DNA of 64,000 nt from Adiantum capillus-veneris (GCA_014529385.2 CM043942.1:25486469-25550468); one strand, 5' to 3'; shown: positions 35,189 to 45,991, counted from the stretch's first letter. Program-made: numbers and translations. The notes: generated by a model not told the origin, from the letters alone.

Positions 35189-36840
35189 AGTGATGCGGTG
35201 AACGAGAGCTGGCACATGAGTAAAGGGAAGTGCCATGCCCTAAGGACATAATCAGTCCACAAAGGGGAGTAAGCCCAAATCTTTGCGGAAAGCTTCAAGC
35301 ATCTCACGAGACAATGCCTTCGTGAAAAGATATGTAAGGTTGTCCTGTGTTGGCACATAAGCCAACACAGGACATAAGGTTGTCCTGTGTTGGCACATAA
35401 GCCAACACAGGATATGCAAGGTTGTCCTGTGTTGTCACATAAGCCAAGCTGATCTCTCCTGTTGAGAGCCTCTCCCTGACATGGTGGTAATGCACCTCAA
35501 TGTGCTTTGTGAGAGCATGAAAAATTGGGTTCCTCGCAACTGCCAATGCGCTCTGACTGTCAGTGTAGATAGTGCTGGCAGTGTCCTGTCTAACACCCAA
35601 ATCAGCCATAAGGCGTCTGAGCCATACACACTCAACCGTAGCTATGAATACTGCCCTGTACTCAGCCTCACAACTCGAAGTGGCCACAGTAGGTTGCTTC
35701 TTGCTCAACCATGATATACAGGAACTGCCAAGCATGAAACAAAAACCACTTGTGGACACTCGCGTGTCAAAACAACCAGCCCAATCTGAGTCTGAAAAAG
35801 CATGTAAGTCTGGCGTCAAAGATCCCCCCTTGGGATAAAACAAGCCAATATGTAAAGTGCCACTAAGGTAGCGGAAAATCCTCTTGACAGCCTGCCAATG
35901 CTTAGACCCTGGGCTATGCATGAATCTGCTAACCTGTGAGACTGCAAACTGAATATTTGGCTGCGTGTTGCATACATAAGTGAGCTAGCCAACAGCAGTT
36001 TGGTAAAGAGTGACATCAGCAGGATCTCCAGCATCATGTAGACTCAAATTCAAACCTGTTTCCATGGGAGTGGCAATAGGTTTGCAATCTGCAAGTCCAT
36101 ATTTACATAGCAATATCTCTATGTAACTTTTCTGACACAAGGCAATACCACCATCACATTGCTTAAAATGTATACCCAAGTAATGATGCAACATCCCCAA
36201 ATCTTTCATCTTGAAAGTAGCATTCAAATCAGCCTTAAATTCAGCAATATGTCTCTCATTTGGTCCAATGATCAGCAAATTATCAACATAAAGAACCACA
36301 ATGAGAAGTACATCGCCCTCACGCTTTACATACAATGTGCTTTCTGTTGGATTGTTATGAAAGCTTTGTTTGACCAAATGAGTGCCAGCTTTCTCATACC
36401 AAGCACGAGGAGATTGCTTCAACCCATACAAAGCCTTGTTACATTTGCACACTTTGTCCTCTTGTCCTTTTATGACAAAACCGCGAGGATGCGTTACATA
36501 AAATTCCTCAAATATGTCACCATTCAAGAAAGCAGTAACAATGTCTGATTGATGTACATCCCAACCAAAATGAGCTACCATTGCACATAGAAAATGCACA
36601 GTAGTATACGACAAGTGGGAGCAAAATTCTCTTCATAATCTATGCCTTTTTGCTGTGCATAAATCTTTGCAACAAGTCGAGACTTATGGCGATCGATCTC
36701 ACCATCCGGCTTGCTTTTCAACTTGTAAACCCACTTCTACCAATGGCCTTTTTGCCAGGAGGCAAATCACATAAAGTCCATGTGTCATTTTCTATAGGTG
36801 CATCATATTCTGATTGCATGGCAGCCATCCAATTTTCTGA
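35189..36840 (-). pseudogene. Reverse transcriptase and RNase H of copia 1 copy C
   Basis: The RT frame 35985-36614 holds DIVTAFLNGDIFEEFYVTHP and YGLKQSPRAWYEK. The active site at 36279-36290 reads YVDN: the second catalytic Asp is replaced by Asn. RNase H (35304-35921) has SDSDWAGC, CEAEYRA, TDSQSALAVARNP and KHIEVHYHHVRE. Its C-terminal part is distorted by a 40-42 bp unit repeated three times at 35338-35450. Several frameshifts and stops occur; this enzyme could not be active. Confidence 0.88.
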
Positions 36841-37910
36841 ATTCTATGCTTCATCAAAAGATAGAGGCTCCTCGACATCATGTAAACTAGACACAGCCAA
36901 AGCATAACAATATTATGCATAAGATGCATGGCGAGAGCCTGAACGAGTACGAGTAGACAAAGGTGCATCCAATTTACTGTCACACAAAGTGTGCACCAGC
37001 CATTTTGGCATACCTCTAGCCTGCTCATTTTCAGCCCTTTCCTCATCAAGTACATCATGTACATCTGCATCAGTAATAGGCTGATCTATAACATTTTCAG
37101 AAACCCCCATAGGCTGTACATTTGCCTCATTGGAACTTACATTAATTTTTCCACCACTGAAAAGAGGCAACAAAGTGTCATAAATGTCCTGTGAGCTTAC
37201 GTTACTGTCTCTAGTACATGACAGCAAGGGTTGAACAGAATCTTCCACAAACACTACATCCCGTGAAACCAGAATACGTTTTGTTTACGGATGATACAAC
37301 CTGTAACCTTTGCTTTCAGCACTATAACCAACAAAAATACATTTGACAGCCTTATCATCCAATTTTCTTCGTTGCACTTGTGGCACCAAAGCATATGCCA
37401 AACAACCAAAAACACGCATGTGCTCAATAGAAGGATTTTTTATCATGACATGCTTCATATGGAGACTCCAAAGCTTTCGTAGGACACCTGTTAAGTACAT
37501 AAGTAGCGCAGATGATGGCCTCAAGCCAAAAAGAATGTGGCAAAGCTTGACTTTTGACCATACATCGTGCCATTTTCGTTAGTGACCTGTTTTTCCTCTC
37601 AGCAACACCATTTTGTTGAGGTGTATAGGGCACTGTACATTGGTGTTTTATCCCACGACTAGCCATTAAATGCATTAAATTCATGAGACATATACTTCCT
37701 CCCTCGATTGGAACGGAGGGTGCCCATAGTACATTTCGAGACATTTTCAACCATAGCCAGAAATTGTTTGAAGCACATAAAAACTTCGGACTTCGCTTTA
37801 AGCGGAAATACCCATGCATGCCTGGAGTAATCATCAATGAAAGTCACGAAGTACAGGTAATTGCCCAAGAACGGAGTTTGCATGGGCCCACAAACATTGC
37901 TGTGCACAAG
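36841..37910 (-). pseudogene. Integrase C-terminal half of copia 1 copy C
   Basis: Fragments in shifted frames: CGPMQTPFLGNYLYFVTFID with part of the core at 37659-37907; TPQQNGVAERKNRSLTKM, containing the catalytic Glu, at about 37560-37620; MRVFGCLAYALVPQVQRRKL at 37285-37524; and the Ser/Asn-rich linker to RT at 36913-37254. At least three indels separate them. Confidence 0.8.
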
Positions 37911-39614
37911 CTACAACCTGCATGTGGCCCTAACTGAACCATCCTTTCGAAACTTAGAACGCTGCATTTTACCCAGAGTACAGCCTTCACAAACATGTTT
38001 GACAGGTGATTCAAGAGGTGGCAAAGAAGCAACCATATCCGATTTCTGCAAATGCAACAAACTGGAAAATTTCAGATGACCAAAACGTACATGCCAAAGT
38101 TCTGCATCTGAAATAGCCCTTGAATCTGCAACAGAATTTACAAAATTTTGTCCACACTTGTCATACAAAGTGAGCTTATACAACCCACTGCACAAAAGGC
38201 CAGATGCAACAATTTCATCACCAAAACTGAGATCATGAACTGTACATCTGTCATCCACAAATTTGACTACAAGTCCAAGTCTAGCAAGTGCGGATACAGA
38301 CAAAAGATTCTTCTTGATCCCAGGTACATAAAGTGCATCAACAAGTGTGAAAGAACTGCCATTAGCAGCAGTAAGCACAATATTTCCAACTCCCTGAACT
38401 GGATAAGAGGCATTGTTGGCACAAGTGACTGAATTCCCATGAGGGACAGACTCAAGAGAGGTAAACAAATTACGATGTGAGGTAATGTTCTTTGTAGCAC
38501 CATTGTCAAAATACCACACATGTGAATCTGCAGCAACTAACAAGCATGCATCATGGACAGCAGGATTGTAAGTGCACTCTGCGCTAAATGCCCATTCTTC
38601 ATCAACATCAGCATCACAGTATTCTTTCACAGAAGACTCAACAATGGCTGCATTTGTAGTGGAACCAGCATTTGCAGTGGAACCACCCTCTTTCTTCTTA
38701 GCCTCTTTGGCCTTCAACTTAGGACACAACTTGATAAAGTGATCATTAACTTTACAATAATGGCAACGCATCTTCTTTTTGCCCTTGTCACCAGAATTGC
38801 CCGAAGAATTGATGCCAGCAGAAGCATTAGGAACAAAATTGTTTCCACTCGCAACAGAACCATAAGAAGTGGCTGCATTGCTGTTACCACCCTTTCTTTG
38901 AGAAGGAATAAAAGTTTGCTCAACTACATGCTGTCTAGTCCTGTTTTTTCTGGAAAGTGACTCTTGCAACAACAATGTGCATAATGCATCAAACTTGACA
39001 ACTTCTAGATTTCCTTGGGTCATCAGTCTCCAAGTACTAGCAAAAGTAGGGTAGGAATCTGGTAAGGCATCAAGAACAGTCTGCACAAGGGAACTGTCTG
39101 AAATGACTTCTCCTACAGAAATAAGTTGCTCATTGATATCCTTGACACTAGCAAGGAAAGTGTCCATATCATCTTCCTCATGCATAATCTTCGACTCCAG
39201 CTCTTTACGCAGCAAAGCAATTTTAGCCTCATTGCGGCTTGCATAAAGACGTGCCAAAATATCCCAAGCCTGTTTTGCAGATTTTGCTGAATGGATGTGA
39301 GGAACAATGGTGCGCTTCACAGAAAACGCAATCAATGCATGATCCTACGCATCCTTAACATCCCAACGAGCTTGTTCTGTCGTAGGCAAAACAATCCTAA
39401 CAGCTGCAATCCTTGCAGCAAGACCTGCAACATCCTCAACATCGCCTACATCCTCAGAACTAGGACGTACATCAATGCCCTGCACAATGTTCCAGACACC
39501 CTTTGACACAAGAACATGTTGCATCATATAAGCCCACATAGGGTAGTTGTCCCCATCTAACCTGTCCTCAGCAGCAAACATCTTGAACACATCTGTGTTG
39601 TTGTTGTCAGCCAT
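37911..39614 (-). pseudogene. gag, protease and integrase N-terminus of copia 1 copy C
   Basis: The ATG at 39612-39614 gives MADNNNTDVFKMFAAEDRL. A frameshift near 39340 moves to the 474-aa frame 39335-37911. That frame runs through gag (VKDINEQLISVGEVISDSSL), the CHYCKVNDHFIKLC knuckle, protease WYFDNGATKNITSH and integrase WHVRFGHLKF with CEGCTLGKM. The protease active site reads DNG instead of the DSG of the other copies, which would probably disable it. Confidence 0.88.
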
Positions 39615-39918
39615 GGTAAATGGTGCACCTAATGTGAAAACTGCTCGAAAATAGAAGAAATGGAGCGGGAACAACACGTGCTATATAGCACAAACCGTAG
39701 AAGACTATAAGGCACATGTTATGCAGAAAACGACACTGACAAAAACTCTGCAAAAAATGACGAAATAGCCTGTGCAGTACTGCCTGTAGTGGAAACGGAG
39801 GCCGAAATGAGCTTGAAGTATTTGTCGACCTATGAACGCTCGCCAAAGCTCATTGAAACCGGAGAAAGTGAGCAAGCGTGTACTGGAGAAGCTGGCGACT
39901 AAGCCTGGGAGGACGCAA

Positions 39919-39933
39919 CCTGCTCTGATACCA
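39919..39933 (-). other. Primer binding site, copia 1 copy C
   Basis: TGGTATCAGAGCAGG on the minus strand, two bases inside the 5' LTR. Confidence 0.9.
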
Positions 39934-39935
39934 AT

Positions 39936-40166
39936 TGTTGAAATTAGGGTTGCAGAGAGACACACATAGGTTGGAGAAGATGAAGGAAGAAGCTCAAGGC
40001 ACACAATAGAGAGTGTGTAACTTAGTGCGCAATGGAAAGATAGATAGCCCTAGAGTGATGGGCATATATACAATGCACGGGGGAAAAAAACCTCCTAAAG
40101 AGGGAAAAAATGCCTCGGAGGTCCTAGTGTGTTCACACACATCACTACCACATGTATATGGTAACA
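39936..40166 (-). repeat. 5' LTR of copia 1 copy C
   Basis: A 231-bp LTR with a 3-bp insertion relative to its partner, followed by the TSD AGGAA at 40167-40171. Confidence 0.94.
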
Positions 40167-40220
40167 AGGAAATGCTTTGGTCCGAGTGTATGCCCAATAT
40201 GATGTACCTCAAAGGGGGCC
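40167..40220 (+). pseudogene. PPR protein relic, fragment 3 of 3
   Basis: Counting the target duplication once, the frame on the far side of copy C reads GNALVRVYAQYDV, the expected continuation 'GNALVDMYAKCG' of the motif cut at 34948. The match fades after about 45 bases. This agreement is the best evidence that copy C landed in a PPR relic. Confidence 0.5.
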
Positions 40221-40713
40221 GCCCATTAGCAAGCAAGGATGCCACCCATATGGGATTTTGAAAGGGGAAGTGGCCGTCCAAGGTGTGGAGGCCACCCAAT
40301 GTAAAGTGGGGAAGGTATTATAGTGTGAAGAGGAGGAAAAACAAAAAAGAAAAAAACATGGTGTCAGCAGCGAGCTGAGAGGTGTAGGGGAGAGATGAGG
40401 TCGTAGCAGACGCTACAAGCCTTGGACAACATCGGGCAAGAAGGTAAAAGTACTTAGCTTGATCTGGTGCTCATTTTCGGCTCTATTTTTACCAGATTTG
40501 GTGTTGTCTATTGTTTGACCTACCACATCATCACACCCGATCACATGCCACATCAATCATGGCGCTGTGACTGATGAGCATGAGGCAAAAGGGGGGCAAA
40601 AGGGGGGAGATAAGGAGGAGGTTACGTAGTGGGAAAGGAAAGGCAGGGTTTTTATGAACCTCTTACTGAACAGTGTTCCAAACAAATGAACAATTGGATC
40701 CTTGAAGGATGCC
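40221..40713. other. Spacer, no gene recognised
   Basis: Purine-rich, stop-dense sequence between the PPR relic and the tandem duplication. No motif is visible. Confidence 0.4.
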
Positions 40714-41097
40714 ACTGCGAAAAACATTAGTGTTCTTATCAAGATATCACAACTTTTGTTTTTGAAGACAAAATGTTTCTCCAAGGGGGAGTAATGTTAG
40801 GCGTAACGTAAAACTAGGCAGACCAAGGACCAAGACTGGCATGCGGATAAAGGATCATATTATTAGCGTGGCCAAGGACCTATATAGGGCACGGTTGGGT
40901 GGTGAACTGCGAAAAACATTAGTGTTCTTATCAAGATATCACAACTTTTGTTTTTGAAGACGAAAATGTTTCTCCAAGGGGGAGTAATGTTAGGCGTAAC
41001 GTCAAACTAGGCAGACCAAGGACCAAGACTGGCATGCGGATAAAGGGGATCCTATTATTAGCATGGCCATATAGGGCACGGTTGGGTGGTGAACTGC
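40714..41097 (+). repeat. 192-bp tandem duplication carrying a PPT-LTR junction
   Basis: Two units, 40714-40905 and 40906-41097, differ by a few substitutions and a 10-bp indel. Each contains CCAAGGGGGAGTAA followed by TGTTAGGCGTAACG (TG at 40795 and 40988), the form of a plant retrotransposon polypurine tract plus LTR start. A TATA-like 'ctatatagggc'/'catatagggc' follows. It is probably the 3' end of an otherwise lost LTR element, later duplicated in tandem. Confidence 0.75.
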
Positions 41098-41216
41098 ATG
41101 TTTCAGTCCCCACTGTTTTACAAGCCCTTCTATACACTATTTTTTTCTCACCCTACAATTCAGTAGGTTGCACAAACCTCTTCACACACATGATCTGCCT
41201 CACAGCCTTCGAAATG

Positions 41217-41220
<4 letters not shown>

Positions 41221-41266
<46 letters not shown>
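41221..41266 (+). repeat. (CT)n microsatellite upstream of the SEC14-like gene
   Basis: Forty-six bases of CT dinucleotide about 850 bp before the SEC14-like start codon. Its minus-strand Arg-Glu ORF is an artefact of the repeat. Confidence 0.95.
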
Positions 41267-41269
<3 letters not shown>

Positions 41270-42113
41270 TTGCTTAGTAGAGTTTGCTTAGAGTTGCGTC
41301 CCACTAAGGACCTGTGGCGTGTTCGGCACTTCATTGCTCTCTTGTTGAAACAGTCCCACTTCATGCATGGAAGACATACATCGCAAAGCTCTTGCCCTGT
41401 AGGTGCTTCAAATTGGTGCCCAACACCTAACTTTTGTAGCGCGGAAGTTTCAACTGGGATCTTCCAGTTGCCTCCCCAGGTCGATCGGGTTTCATCGCTC
41501 ATAAGGAGTCAATAAGTTATTGATTGGTGTGCCGTAGCATGAACTGAAAATCTTCCCGGTTGAAAGCGATTTTTAATAAAAAAAATATCACCATGCGCGA
41601 TTGTGTGTGACCACTGAATCCATTCTTTGCAACACACGACGAGTTTCCGTTTGAGACCCCCAATGTCCTCAGCTCTTAGCAGTGAGAGCTTCAAACCGCA
41701 TCCGCTTCAAGTCTCATGTGAGCACCTTTTGAGAGGAGACATCCTTTTTGGTCCCACGGGTCATACCTAGATGACATGCGATGCGAAGACCCTCTCTATC
41801 TCTCTCTCTCCCCCCCCGCCTTCTCGTGCGGCTTTCGCTCTCTGCGTACTAACTACTCAGCTCTTGGAGAATATAGCATTACCTCCTGCATCATGTCCGT
41901 CTCACCAACTCCACGGAGCTTCTGCTCCATTGTAACAGGAATACGTGTAGCTTGCAGAGTTGACTGAAAGGCAAGCCGAGTCTAGCTTCTGTTTCTCAAG
42001 TGCATGTTGCAAGGACACGTCCTGTCCCGAGTGGGGCACTTTCTCTCACAGTATAGCAGGGCACTGTGTAATTCCATGTCTGAATCCAGCAAATTGTGCA
42101 GGTTTTTGCAGGC

Positions 42114-43560
42114 ATGGCGGGCTCTCAAAACGATGAGACACAGAAAGTGGGGCTTCTGCGATTGCGCTTGCAGGAATCTTATCCGCAATCAACGGTTTGC
42201 ACTGCACCTTCAATTCTTGCACAACAATCGTATTTCTTGTCTTTTGCGGAAATTAGGCTTTGTACCTCCTTATGAGGAAGTGGCATTATGGAATGCTGCT
42301 CTGTTGATTTTCTAGGTTATCAAGAGTATGTTGGCCTGTGTTTTTTATGGTCATGAGTTAAGCAGTCTTCTCAAGGAGTACTGTAACTTGTTTTCTCATT
42401 CAGGAGATTGATGAAGGAACCATTACAAGGTTTTTGCGAGCACGAGCTCATAATGTTGACAAAGCCTTCAAATTTCTACTCCAGCATTTGAAGTGGGCTG
42501 AGACTTACAAGCCTCTTGGATACATTCAAGAGTCAGAAATTGCAAATGAATTGAAGAAAGACAAGGCATTTGTCCAAGGGGTGGACAAAAAAGGCCGTAA
42601 AATTATGGTGCTCTTAGGAGCACGACACTTGACTTCTGATCGCGATCTGGGGGAATTCGAACGTAATGATGTCAAGATGCTTACTAGGATACTCTGGTTA
42701 TATGAATTTCTTGTGGTAAAGTTACATTTTGGTGTAAGATTGGGCGTGACATTTTTCCGTTTTTGTTGACACAGGGTTTGGTATTTTTTTATTAGATAAA
42801 CTGTCAAGGTATGCAAGTTCAATTATATCATTCTTTTGGTTGTGTTTGACTTAGAAGAAGGCTAAACAATTCTCTTGTGCTTCTAAAATGTGTGCATGTG
42901 GTACACCTCAAAAATGTACGGAATCATGTAATTGGTGCAATCCTAATTACTGGCTATTTCAATGTCTTTGCAGCCTTTCAGGAGACCTGGACAAATTTGT
43001 GGGGGTGATTGATATGAAAGGAATTGGCTATAGAAATATGGATATAAAAGGTTTCCTTTCAGGTTTGGAAATCTTACAGGTATGCAGAAAATTTACGCAG
43101 AAATAAGCCTACATTCAATTCTTACATTCTCGATTTCTATATATCTTCTCTGTGCAATTTAAAGCACATTAATCTCTTGAATGTGCAGGATCATTATCCT
43201 GAGCGCCTGGGAAAGCTCTTCTTTGTTCATTGTCCCTCCCTGTTTTGGGTAATTTGGAGGATTTGCTACCCCTTCATAGATCCAAATGTCAGAGAAAAAG
43301 TAAGTCACTTGCCAATGATTTCATTCCGTGTATTGATGAGCGCCAATGACATTACACAGATATTATTAGCATTTGTTGGTGACAGAGTTTAACGCAGGAA
43401 GAATTTCTCTTGCTGTTTTTTGTTGCAGCTAGTGTTTGTTGATGATGATGGCCAAATAAAAGAAACTCTGCTGCAAGATATTGATATCACACAGCTTCCA
43501 GTTGAGTATGGTGGGATGCTGCCGATGGTGCCACTTCGCAATGTCAAGGCACCCACGTGA
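42114..43560 (+). CDS. SEC14-like phosphatidylinositol transfer protein (CRAL-TRIO), six exons
   Basis: Predicted exons are 42114-42194, 42404-42662, 42775-42808, 42974-43079, 43189-43299 and 43429-43560. All introns are GT-AG, and the exon phases add up to 723 nt (240 aa plus TGA). Exon 1 gives MAGSQNDETQKVGLLRLRLQ. Exon 2 is the CRAL-TRIO N-terminal helical region (TITRFLRARAHNVDKAFKFL, SEIANELKKDKAF). The lipid-binding domain follows: GEFER joined to FGIFLLDKL, VGVIDMKGIGYRNMDIKGF, DHYPERLGKLFFVHCPSLFW, YPFIDPNVREK and LPVEYGGMLP. This is the small single-domain plant SEC14 type, which exchanges phosphatidylinositol and phosphatidylcholine between membranes; typical members have about 250 aa. 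The exon 2 donor (gtaatg at 42663) was chosen because it restores the conserved EFxRF junction. Exon 1 has a weaker donor (gtttgc). Nothing suggests decay, so this is the best candidate for a live gene. Confidence 0.88.
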
Positions 43561-43832
43561 TGGCAGGCAGTCTTTGGACATTGTGATTGTGTCGTCTCTC
43601 CAACTCCCTTCAGAAGAGTATCTCTGTACACTTATAACTACACATCCTCAAGCTCACAACAACAACTCTTGCCTTCATTATACCTGCATCTACTTACATA
43701 TAATCTCAAGTCTTCCTTAATCGCAACTTATATGACCAACTGAGGCTTGTCATCAAGAAAATAAGCTCAATAAGAGTACATCTCAATGGCTGTCTGTGTC
43801 CTATTAATATACATGAATAGAGCATGGTGTGT

Positions 43833-43909
43833 GCCACATCACGCTTCCAAGGAACGTACTTTATGTATAGGAGAAGCACATGAGCCACATCACGCTTCCA
43901 AGGAACATA
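43833..43909 (+). repeat. Direct repeat, period 51 bp
   Basis: 'gccacatcacgcttccaagg' occurs at 43833 and 43884, each continuing AAC(G/A)TAC. It lies between the SEC14-like gene and the hairpin. Confidence 0.85.
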
Positions 43910-43956
43910 CACTGAAGGAAAATTGAGTATTTTCCAGCGTTTTTTATACAATGAAT

Positions 43957-44036
43957 AACATCATGAGCTTCTGCTCAAGAGGCTCTGCATACCTAGCTAG
44001 GTATGCGGTGCCTCTCTCACAGAAGCTCATGATGTT
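43957..44036 (+). other. 80-nt near-perfect hairpin (miRNA-precursor-like or MITE-like)
   Basis: Arms of 40 nt pair almost fully: AACATCATGAGCTTCTG with CAGAAGCTCATGATGTT (17 bp), a 4-nt internal loop, AGAGGC with GCCTCT (6 bp), two mismatches, then GCATACCTAG with CTAGGTATGC (10 bp) at the tip, leaving almost no terminal loop. It lies about 400 bp downstream of the SEC14-like stop codon. It could be a miRNA-like foldback, a tiny MITE or a chance palindrome. No known miRNA sequence is recognised. Confidence 0.6.
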
Positions 44037-44039
44037 GAG

Positions 44040-44908
44040 GTAAGTCACAATCTGGGAATTATTGTGAGAATTTGTCCAAAATTTCTTGTGATACTTTATA
44101 TGTACAAGAGAAGCACATCAGTGGTTTGATAATGTGAGAACTTAGAGATTAGCTTAATGTGACTAATGCTAATGTTAATTAATATGCCAACCAATACCAT
44201 TCACAACAGAGTGCAATACAAGAATGGAACAATGGGACTATATTGTATTTGATAAATGGAAAATCAACTGTATAGGGCACCATATGTGCTTTATATACAA
44301 GTTGAGGTAAGCGCTTTGATCTTTCTTGCGTTGATCTCAATGTAATACTATGAAAATCTCAACACATCTGTCGTGACTTTTTATCGCGTTTCGTAGAGAG
44401 AGTCCAAAATGGGCTGGCCAAAGAAGAGAGAGGAAGATAGAGCACATCTCTTTTCATTTCAAGTATTGCCGCGGATATTACCGATAACATTATTGCAAAT
44501 TTTACCGCACACATTGCCGCGTGATTATCGACCTCGCTTTGGCGCTTAAACATTTAAATTTTTGTGTCTCTGTCTTCTTTATTTATGAAAAAAAATTAGA
44601 GAACATTATTTAGAATTTTTGACAAATGAAAGAAAAATGAGAATAAAACATGAAACAATAGCTATGCAGATGGTAAACATGAAAATACGAAGAGGGAGCT
44701 CCATCCGAGAGTTATGCATGCGCCTCGACATGCTCCTCCACACTTTGCTATCATGAACTAGCATTGTGACAGGTGATCAAGGGCTAGGTTAGTTGGAATT
44801 GACTCTCGAGCTCGTTGACTTGTTATATGGTGATTAACTAGGTGGAGCTTACTAGGGGCAATGTCGAAACGCACTGCAATGTCAAATTATCATGCAGGTT
44901 GATAAAAT

Positions 44909-44909
<1 letters not shown>
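44040..44909. other. Spacer, no gene recognised
   Basis: AT-rich sequence with no motif visible. The minus-strand frame at 44359-44553 has no supporting feature. Confidence 0.4.

Positions 44910-44950
<41 letters not shown>
44910..44950 (+). repeat. (GA)n microsatellite
   Basis: About 41 bases of GA dinucleotide. Confidence 0.95.
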
Positions 44951-44953
<3 letters not shown>

Positions 44954-45043
44954 ATACGCAACACGAAAAAAGAATTTTATAGGATAACATATACAAAATG
45001 TTTATAAATCATCTTAAAAAAGATCTCTACAAGTAGCTGGATC

Positions 45044-45560
45044 TTAATCTAAACTCATGGCTCCTAAATCAATAAAGATAGAAATTGAATTATCGTTTGT
45101 GGATGTGTTGGCTTCATCATCTTTGCACTCGTCATCTTCCATCACATCATCATCATCATGGCAATTATCCTCGCAGGAATTGGCGACGCTGGAACTTGAA
45201 TAATCAATCTCTTTGTTCCCTGTCTCACCCTCATCCAAAATAGTAGGTAGGAGAGGATCAAAGACGATCTCTACTTCAGTAGTGACAAAAATGGTTCTTC
45301 CCTGAGGTGTTACGGGTACTACGAACCAAAGTGCTGGTTCATGGATTGATGGAATATAGATGACCTATAGAAAAGAAAAGAGTAATGAGTGACAGTGGTA
45401 TTATGTTACAAGGTAAGAAAGGTTCTAGCATCTACCTTTAGTATCCTTTCAATAGTCCCATAGTACCTGGATTCATCACCATTTGTGTCAAAAATTCCCA
45501 TGACACCACAATCCATGGTGGTTCGATGATCATCAATGTGGCAAGTGCGAAAGTGTCACC
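45044..45560 (-). pseudogene. Relic resembling the C-terminus of a CACTA-type transposase gene
   Basis: On the minus strand, after an in-frame TGA, the frame reads HFRTCHIDDHRTTMDCGVMG, then IFDTNGDESRYYGTIERILK. This resembles the 'RTT-NSGV ... YYG-I--I-E' signature of the DUF4216-type region in En/Spm-like (CACTA) elements. A plausible intron (donor gtagat, acceptor ctatag, about 45368-45437) leads to IPSIHEPALWFVVPVTPQG and a very acidic tail (DDDDVMEDDECKDDE), ending at 45044. Similarity is judged from memory of the motif pattern, so the call is tentative. No terminal inverted repeats were found. Confidence 0.35.
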
Positions 45561-45694
45561 CCTTTGACCACATAGAGTTAAAGGAAAAGCACTATACAAC
45601 AAAAAAATTTATACACTTAATTACAAAGTTAAAACCAAGGAGATTGAGTACTTGATATTAGTTAGATATATTGTGAAATGCTCAAGAATAGAGT

Positions 45695-45991
45695 GAACTA
45701 GGTCTGCTTCCCACAAGCGAGACATCCTCTTATATTAATTATCATGAAGACACAACTGATTGCCATCATCTTGGCACACCCATTCCTTAGGTTCACATCC
45801 GGGCATTCCCAACCACACACTACAAATGTTAAATGAATGAACTAGGCTTGCCTCCCACAAGCGAGGCAGCCCCTTAATATATTAATTATCATGAAGGTAC
45901 AAATGCGGATTGCCATCATCTTGGCACACCCGTTCCTTAAGTTCACATCCGGTATTACCCAAACACACACCACACCTTCCCCCTTAGGGAG
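45695..45991 (-). repeat. 144-bp tandem duplication ending in a PPT-like tract
   Basis: 'gaactagg(t/c)(c/t)tgc(t/c)tcccacaag' begins at 45695 and at 45839; the two units run in parallel through 'attgccatcatcttggcacaccc' sequence. At the right end, 45991-45975 on the minus strand is a CTCCC...GGGGGAAGG purine tract followed by TGTGGTGTGTG. This is the same boundary as at 10373-10390, and is a remnant of a related retroelement end. Confidence 0.7.

Larger units (their letters stand above)
34949..40166 (-). mobile_element. Copia family 1, copy C (complete, decayed)
   Basis: A minus-strand element of 5218 bp with LTRs 34949-35176 and 39936-40166, PBS 39919-39933, PPT 35177-35188, and a perfect AGGAA target duplication at 34944-34948 and 40167-40171. 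The gag-protease-integrase frame is the longest of the three family members (474 aa at 37911-39335). The RT catalytic motif is changed to YVDN, and RNase H contains a 40-bp repeat expanded to three copies. It interrupts the PPR relic. Confidence 0.95.

Noticed and set aside
35338-35450. Short repeats that could suggest a CRISPR-like array
   Set aside because: This is a plant retrotransposon RNase H region with a tandem expansion. There are no unique spacers, and the context is eukaryotic.
41200-41502. Minus-strand ORF with an Arg-Glu repeat
   Set aside because: The repeat is the (CT)n microsatellite read as codons. The same applies to ORFs at 48014-48673 (first part), 58484-58738, 63221-63478 and 63654-63914.
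42663-42731. Longer exon 2 of the SEC14-like gene, using a donor at 42716 or 42732
   Set aside because: The 42716 donor puts exon 3 out of frame. The 42732 donor keeps the frame but inserts 23 residues in the middle of a conserved region; the 42663 donor restores the family pattern.
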